From Zanthoxylum bungeanum (taxonomy: Eukaryota > Streptophyta > Magnoliopsida > Sapindales > Rutaceae): DNA of 64,000 nucleotides. Positions 57,374-64,000 of this stretch are shown piece by piece (the first letter of the stretch is position 1; each line of letters starts with the position of its first letter). The notes below the pieces were generated by a model that worked only from the letters and a program-made list of their open reading frames with translations, was not told the origin of the DNA and did no database searches. The DNA lies in NCBI GenBank assembly GCA_019454045.1, contig SKCR01051202.1, positions 1 through 64,000 of the forward strand, written 5' to 3'. The translations under genes were made by a program, and so were the position numbers.

Positions 57374-59333
57374 TGTTAGTGTTCCTAGAACATTCATAGG
57401 ATCTAATAAGCATGAAAAACATATAATAAGATCATTATAAGGTGCGGAATAAACTTACAATGAGTGGATAGAGCTTTAAAATTTTGAGAGGATGATCTCC
57501 AAGATCCAACCTTTTTGATGTTTCCAAGCTTTTGAGATGTTTCCCTATCACCTTTGTTGACTTGCTTAAGTGCTAGCTTGTTGATTTGATGAACAAAATC
57601 CAAGTGAAGAGATGAAGGTGGCTCACGCCCAAGGGTCTCCAAGAACTAGGGTTTTCATTTTTCAACTTGTGAATAATGTGTTGTGTAACAAGTGTAGAGA
57701 TTTGCTTTTGTTATTAACCTTTTGGTAAAACCCTTTTCACCTTTTACCCTAAACTTGGTAGTTTGGTAAATGGTATTTCAAAAAGCAAAAACTAGTTGAG
57801 TGGTTGGTGGCTTGGCATAAATTCCAACTACCACCATCTACCACAATGTGAAGTGGGCCCCACATATTTGAATTCAAAATTCAAATATCCCTACGAATAT
57901 TTGCCGCGGCTCGGTTCCGTTTAATCCGATTAAACGAACTTCCGTCGTTAAATAATTAAATCTAATTAATTACATATCGATGCCTCGCAAATATATTACG
58001 ATCGTCGTTTACGAATTAATTCTAAATTAACTCATTCGTTCGTATTAAAGTCCGACTTTAATTTCGTAACGAAATCCAATTCGTATTAATATATCCGATA
58101 TATTAATTTTAGCCCATTTAAATAAATTAAATAGAAAAATCAAATTTAACTATTAAATTTATTTTAGCGATTAATTCCAAATTAATCGCGTTCTCTCTCT
58201 ACTGAACACATTTAATCCCAGATTAAATAAAGCCCCAATTAATCCCAGATTAATTTTTCTCTCTCTAAATTAATCCCAGATTAATTATATTTTAAGTCAA
58301 CTGTCATCGGTGAATCTTTGGGAAGCTACCCAAGAGATCTCTGGATATGTTGGCAGTAAATCCGGTTATCGGACTATCCGATAAAGTGAGTTCCTCGTAC
58401 TACGTGCTTACCGATTTACAAGACATGGTTGGCTTCTAGCAAAGCACCGTGCCTACCCAATTCTCCAGAAATATTCTTACTGGAATATATAATCTATGTC
58501 AGGCGTAGTATACGTCGTATTGCCTATCGCGATCCAGTATCTGATGTCACGTGCAAGGCCTGGGGCTGGAATAGTGTCTGCCCCGTACGAAGCACATATC
58601 GGATATCAAGCAACTAGTCTCTTTGAATCGGATAATCATGACCTTGTCATATTATCACGATGGTTGCAACACTATAGAGAACTAGTTCCGAATCCCTGCG
58701 TGATCATCATCTCAATATGTCTGAAGTGATACTTCCATCTTGACATCACATCCAATACACTACGATTCTCAATAAACCCAGAAGAGGCGCACACAGAATC
58801 TGTTAAAGCCCTGGACGACCAAAACGAAAGTTTACCGATTGTCGCAAGTACTAGCGATGCAAGTCTCAGGTTAAGACCAAATACACCTACCCTGAAGCGG
58901 ACTCCCATAAACACATATACATACTACCAATGGGATTCTGCGGGGTCTATCCAGAGCGAAGCTGTTTTCCGTACCATCGGTAAAACACAACCTCCTATCG
59001 CACTTGCATAAGTATCCAATACTTAAACATATGAGAACTGTGCCGTCATGCCCTCACAACGCGCACAAGTGCAATACTAGTCTATTCCGCATTATCGATG
59101 TCCAGTCTCGATAATACTACGACTAGGGATATTCAATGATTAAACCTTTATGGATTGATACTGTCTCATATCATCTCAATCCGGAACTAATCATAAGGAC
59201 TTCTACCATTTCTATATCAAAGTAAATTAATTACAAAATGGTAAAAGGCAATTTCATTACTACATAGTTAATTTAGTACAAAAACACAATGTCTTTTACA
59301 AATAGTGACGCTATGGGTCATAACTGTCCAACA
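57374..59333 (-). repeat. Copia family B 5' LTR (minus strand)
   Basis: 1960 bp. On the minus strand it starts TGTTGGACAGTTATGACCC and ends GAACACTAACA. Related to family A in its first part and hairpin array but clearly diverged. It drives the pol at 55144-51379. At its outer end it abuts a truncated family A LTR. Confidence 0.85.
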
Positions 59334-60846
59334 CGCCAATGCTGGGTATATTGAGAATCGTAGTGTGTTGGGTGTGATGTTAAGACAGAAGTATCACTCG
59401 AGTCATATGGAGATGATGGTCATATAGGATACGAAACTCGTTCTCTTAAATGCTCGAGCTATCGGGATATTATGACTAGGTCATGTATATCCGATTATAG
59501 AGACTAGTTACCAGACATCTGATATATGCTTCGTACGAGGCAGACACAATTCCAGCCCCAGGCCTAGCACGTGATCATCCGATGCTGGATCGACATACAC
59601 AATACTACGTATACTACGCCTGATATAGATCACATATTCCTATAAGGATATTTCTGGAGAATTGGGTAGGCATGGCGCTTTGCTAGAAGCCAACCTTGTC
59701 TTGTAAATCGGTACAAACGTAGTATTAGGTACTTACGTGTTCGGATAGTCCGACGACCGTATTTACTGCCAACATATCCGGGGATCTCATGGGTCGCTTC
59801 CCGAAGATTCACCAATGATGTATGACTCGGACTTTATTAATCTCGGATTAATAAGATGAGAGACAAAATTAATATGGGATTAATTACGGAGATATTTTAT
59901 CTGGGATAAAATATCAATTAAAGAGAGAGAACGATTAATTTGGAATTAATCGATAAATTAATATATTCGATATATTATGCGAAATTGGATTTCGATGCGG
60001 AATTGAAATTAGATTTTAATTTGGGCGAACGAGTTAATTTAGAATTAATTCGTTAGCGACGTGAATAATGATTTCGCTAGGCATAATCATTTAATTACGT
60101 CGCAACGGAAAATTTGTTAATTTGGAATTGGCGAACCCAAGCCCGAGAGTGTTTGCGAGCACATTCACATTTTGAATTCGAGTGCGGAACGCAAGTCACA
60201 TCAAGCGTCAAATCGCTAGTCACATCAAGCGTCAAATCACATGTCACTTTGAGTGATGTGACTATTTGATTAATTGATTGTAGTAGTTGGAAAGCATTTA
60301 ATTGCTTTTGCTTTTGACTTTTGCTTTTTTGAAATTTGTAAAGGGTTTTGATATTTGTTTTTTTTGAAAAACAAATATATAAAACACCTTTTACATTTTC
60401 TTCTCTCTCTCCCCCAATCGGTTTCTAGGAGACCTTTACTTCCCTCCACTTCTCTCTCAGCTTTGAGCCATTTCTTCTTCTTCTTCTTCAAGATCTTGTC
60501 TTGGCCGTGAGAAGCAAGGAAGAAGACAAGGTGCTAGCACACAAATGGGTTAATACAAAGGTGATAGGGCAGTGAACACATGTGCATGGAATCGTTTTGA
60601 AGCTTGAAGCTTGGAGCTTCAATGGAGGTCATCAATGGCCGAATCTTGGAGGAGTAAAAGAGACCAAAACCGAGCAGTCCACTGCAAGGAGAAGCCACTG
60701 CCGTGACCTTTGAGGGACCTTGAAGGTTTGTGTTCTTCGCGTCGCAAAATCCGTTCATTGTGAGTATGTTTCCGCCATTCTCCTTTGTGTATTCACATGC
60801 ATTTTTGTGCTTGATTTCATTCTTGTGACCTAATTATAAACCAACA
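59334..60846 (+). repeat. Copia family A LTR, 5'-truncated copy
   Basis: Matches 39442-40934 from CCAATGCTGGGTATATTG to AACCAACA; the first 550 bp are missing. No primer site follows (GTTTCCACCC), so it is a 3' or solo LTR remnant. Confidence 0.85.
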
Positions 60847-61009
60847 GTTTCCACCCATACTCTATTGAAATCTAGACCCTCTCATCTAAGGACTTAATGA
60901 ACTCTCTCTTGTGAACCTTCCAATGCAAGTACTCAATCCCATCAAAGAATGGAGGATAATTTAAGGGTTAACTTCTTTCCATAGCTAAACGGGTCAAAGA
61001 TCGTGTTAA
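60847..61009 (-). other. Leader remnant of a family F copia element
   Basis: Lies on the internal side of the minus-strand primer site at 61010-61022. No gene. Confidence 0.4.
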
Positions 61010-61022
61010 GAGTCTGATACCA
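61010..61022 (-). other. Primer binding site of family F (minus strand)
   Basis: Minus strand TGGTATCAGACTC, tRNA-Met type, directly inside the LTR end at 61025. Confidence 0.7.
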
Positions 61023-61024
61023 AT

Positions 61025-61546
61025 TGAAAATTTGATTTTTGATCTAAAATTCTGACCCTATGCGGAATAATACACAATAAATTAAGACAAGTCCTAATTA
61101 TTATTTCTATGAATTCACGACATGCACCCGTAATTCTAAAACAAATATGAATCAAAGCAAATATCAAGACAATAAATAAAATCAACACATAATTTTGTTA
61201 AGGAAGTGGAAAACTCGTGCAAGTAAAAATCACTCCAAATATCTTAGCTACAAGCCAAAATCCATTATAACGAGAAAGACTTACAGTGATGGTATAAGAT
61301 CTATGACAACAACTCTACCGACTCTAATACCTCTAGACTATAATAACTCGAAGAACTCATCGAGTGCACACCAAGTAGCCTTCTTCAGAGCCTATAAAGT
61401 CTGTAAACGGATCAACCCTGCAAGCACACAACTCCAGAATTCCGACTACCAATCTTTCTCCTTGAGAGCTCTGAAGGTTTAGGAAATTGAGTTAGGATTG
61501 TTTTACTGTGTTGATGGTATATCAAAGAATGATCTCACCAAAACAG
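61025..61546 (-). repeat. Copia-type LTR family F, copy 2 (partial)
   Basis: Similar to 12130-12640 over about 480 bp. It is cut on the right by another LTR start at 61547. Confidence 0.65.
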
Positions 61547-61849
61547 TGTTGGGGTTATAGCGCGGGAGCAGCGGAAGCGTGCGGTTCGGGCGAAATCATA
61601 ACTTTAAAACTTTTTAAGATTACCAAATAAATTATGCTACAACTTCTGAGTTGTCTATATGTATTTAGAGATCAAATCAAAATATTATGAGACAACCGCA
61701 AGCACAACACTAATATCAAAACTTATAATCTATAAGGTCACTATGCAACTTCATAAGTCAATACTTCATAAGTTACAACTAATTACACTAATATATTAGA
61801 ATCAACCGTGACACTGCCACTGCATCTTTTCTGACTCTATATGACATAG
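61547..61849 (+). repeat. LTR-like fragment (family G) starting TGTTGGGGTTATAGCG
   Basis: Begins with a typical LTR 5' end and a GC-rich head, then becomes AT-rich. It is cut at 61850 by the family B LTR. Only about 300 bp are present, so the call is tentative. Confidence 0.45.
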
Positions 61850-63847
61850 TGTTGGACAGTTATGAACCATAGCGTCACTATTTGTACAGATCATGGTGTT
61901 GTTGTACAAATTAACTATGTGACAAGGAGATTGCACTCTTATCATTTGTGATTAGATCACCTAGATGTATAAATGATAGGAGGTCCCTATGATTAGTTCC
62001 TGGATTGAGATTATATGAGACAGTATCAGTCCTCGAAGGATTAATCATTAAATATCCCTAGTCGTAGTATTATCGAGACTGGACATCGATAATGCGGAAT
62101 AGACTAGTATTACACTTGTGCGTGTTATGTGAGATCATAACGGCATAGTTCTCATATATTTGGGTATAAGATACTCATGCAAGTGTAATATAAGGTTGTG
62201 TTTTACCGATGGTACGGAAAACAGCTTCGCTCTGGATAGACCTCTCGGAATTCCATCGGTAGTATGACTATGTGTCTATGGAAGTCCGAAAACAGGGTAG
62301 GTGTATTTGGTCTTAATCTAAGACTTGCACCGCTAATACTTGCGACAATCGGTATGCTTTAGTTTTGGTCGTCCAGGGCTTTAACCGGTTCTCTGTATGC
62401 CTCTACTGGGTATATTGAGAATCGTAGTGTATTGGGTGTGATGTAAAGATGGAAGTATCACTCCAGTCATAGTGGAGATGATGTCACGTAGGATACGGTA
62501 CTAGTGCTCTTAAGTACTGCAGTCATCGGGATGATATGACTAGGTCATGTTCGTCCGATTATAGAGACTAGTTACCAGACATCCGACCTGTGCTTCGTAC
62601 GGGGCATACACAGTTCCAGCCCCAGGCCTAGCACATGACATTCGGTACTGGATCACAATACGCAATACTACGTATACTACACTTGACATAGATTATATAT
62701 TCCAGTAAGAATATTTCTGGAGAATTGGGTAGGCACGGTGCTTTGCTAGAAGCCAACCATGTCTTGTAAATCGGTAAGCACGTGGTACGAGGTACGCACA
62801 TATTCGGATAATCCGATGACCGTATTTACTGCCAACATATCCAGGGATCTCTTGGGTCGCTTCCCAAAGATTCACCGATGACAGTTGATTTAAATTAGAA
62901 TTAATCTGGGATTAATAAAGAGAGAGAAAATTAATCTGGGATTAATTGAGGTATTATTTAATCTGGGATTAAATGTGTTCGGAAGAGAGAGAACGTGATT
63001 AATTTGGAATTAATCGGTAAAATAAATTTAATAGTTAAATTTGATTTTTCTATTTTATTTATTCGTATGGGCTAAAATTAATATATCGGATATATTAATA
63101 TGAATTGGATTTCATTACGAAATTAAAGTCGGACTTTAATACGAACGAATGAATTAATTTAGAATTAATTCGTAAACGACGTTCGTAATATATTTGCGAG
63201 GCATCGTTATTTAATTAAATTAGATTTAATTATTTAACGACGAAAGTTGTTTAATCGGATTAAACGGATCCGAGCCGCGGTAAATGTTCGTAGAGACAAT
63301 TTGAATTTTGAATTCAAAATGGTGGGGCCCATTTCACACATGTCACACATGTGAAGTGGTGGTTGGAAAGTGGTTGGCATTTATGCCAAAACCACTTACT
63401 TTCCAACTACTTGGTTTAGGTGAAACCAAATTACCCCAACTACATGGTTTTGGTGAAAAGGGTAAAAACCCTTAAACAAACCCAAGCCCTCTCTCTTCAC
63501 ACTTCGAACACAACACAAAACCCTAATACACTAAGCAATGGGCGTGAACTATGGCCTCCCTCTCTTTGATTTTGTTGCAAAATCAACAAAGCTAGCACTT
63601 CATGGAATCAACTAAGGTGATAGGGAAACTAACTCAAGGGTTGGAATCATCACTCAAAGCTTGGATCTTGGAGATCTTCATTCACAACTCAAAGCTTGGA
63701 ATCAACAAAGGAAGGATCTTGGAGATCTTCTTCTCAACATTTAAAAGCTCAAATCCATTCAATGTAAGTAATTTCGAAACTTATAATGTATTTATGAACA
63801 CATTTTCTTGCTTATTAGATCCTTGGCATGTTCTAGGAAAACTAACA
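61850..63847 (+). repeat. Copia family B 5' LTR (plus strand)
   Basis: 1998 bp, TGTTGGACAGTTATGAACC start and AAACTAACA end. Homologous to the minus copy at 57374-59333, with the hairpin array at about 62885-63260. An internal leader related to 57300-57360 follows to the window end. The primer site is not recognisable. Confidence 0.85.
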
Positions 63848-64000
63848 ATTTTTTCAAGAGCCAATTTTAAGCATGAAAATTTTAGGGTTCATGAGACTAA
63901 AATTTGGGGCTTTTATGTTTTGAGCATGATTTCTTCAAATTGATGATTTGAGCATGCTTAGATAATGTTAACTTAGAGTTGTGCATGATTAGATTGGAAA
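63848..64000 (+). other. Start of a family B leader, primer site lost
   Basis: AAGCATGAAAATTTTAGGG at 63869 matches the inverse of 57330-57355. The position expected to hold TGGTATCATG reads TTTTTTCAAGAG. The element continues past the window. Confidence 0.6.

Overview
The window reads as plant nuclear DNA, most likely a eudicot: it is AT-rich, has one intron-containing host gene with GT-AG splice sites, and is otherwise filled with nested long-terminal-repeat (LTR) retrotransposons that use plant-type primer binding sites (initiator tRNA-Met type TGGTATCAGAGC and tRNA-Asp type TGGCGCCGTTGCCGGGGA). No bacterial operons, rRNA, tRNA or CRISPR arrays were seen.

Layout. 1-5000: a 34-bp minisatellite, then the 3' end of a Ty3/gypsy chromovirus (integrase tail and chromodomain) running into its LTR, which carries three structured 31-nt hairpins and a 587-bp tandem duplication. 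5000-12000: low-copy-looking DNA with the only intact host gene, an eight-exon, 459-aa major facilitator superfamily (MFSD5/MOT2-like, molybdate-anion transporter type) gene at 7832-10947. 12000-14231: minus-strand LTR debris and a 253-bp tandem duplication. 14232-33845: a Ty1/copia element (family C here) whose gag is split by a complete 11.0-kb Ty3/gypsy Athila-type element (17706-28713) with a perfect 5-bp target duplication GATGC. 34100-47247: a SIRE-like copia gag on the minus strand, cut by a minus-strand gypsy LTR (family D, itself holding a 411-bp hAT MITE) and by a 2-kb copia LTR (family A). This whole block is tandemly duplicated (35072-41897 and 41898-47247). 44586-59333: two truncated copia elements face each other and meet near 51385. 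59334-64000: further family A and B LTRs.

The most unusual content lies in the Athila-type element. Between integrase and 3' LTR, where Athila relatives often carry an env-like ORF, it has two unrelated small genes in sense orientation: a basic, cysteine-rich ORF resembling carlavirus nucleic-acid-binding proteins (24719-25180), and an intronless, nonsense-mutated copy of a LONELY GUY (LOG) cytokinin-activating phosphoribohydrolase gene (25505-26158). Its 5' LTR also carries a dense cluster of CACGTG/CACGTC bZIP-type sites. The copy is dead (stops, lost protease, RT motif FMDE), but its ancestor may have been a retroelement carrying host-growth-manipulating cargo.

A second unusual feature is structural. 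The copia families A/B carry, in their LTRs and untranslated leaders, arrays of short perfect hairpins whose arms change in a compensatory way while a TGG/CTGGG-like loop stays constant. Their leaders also carry a repeated TTGGCCAAAGTCAAG motif.

All family names are from motif recognition by eye; no database search was possible.
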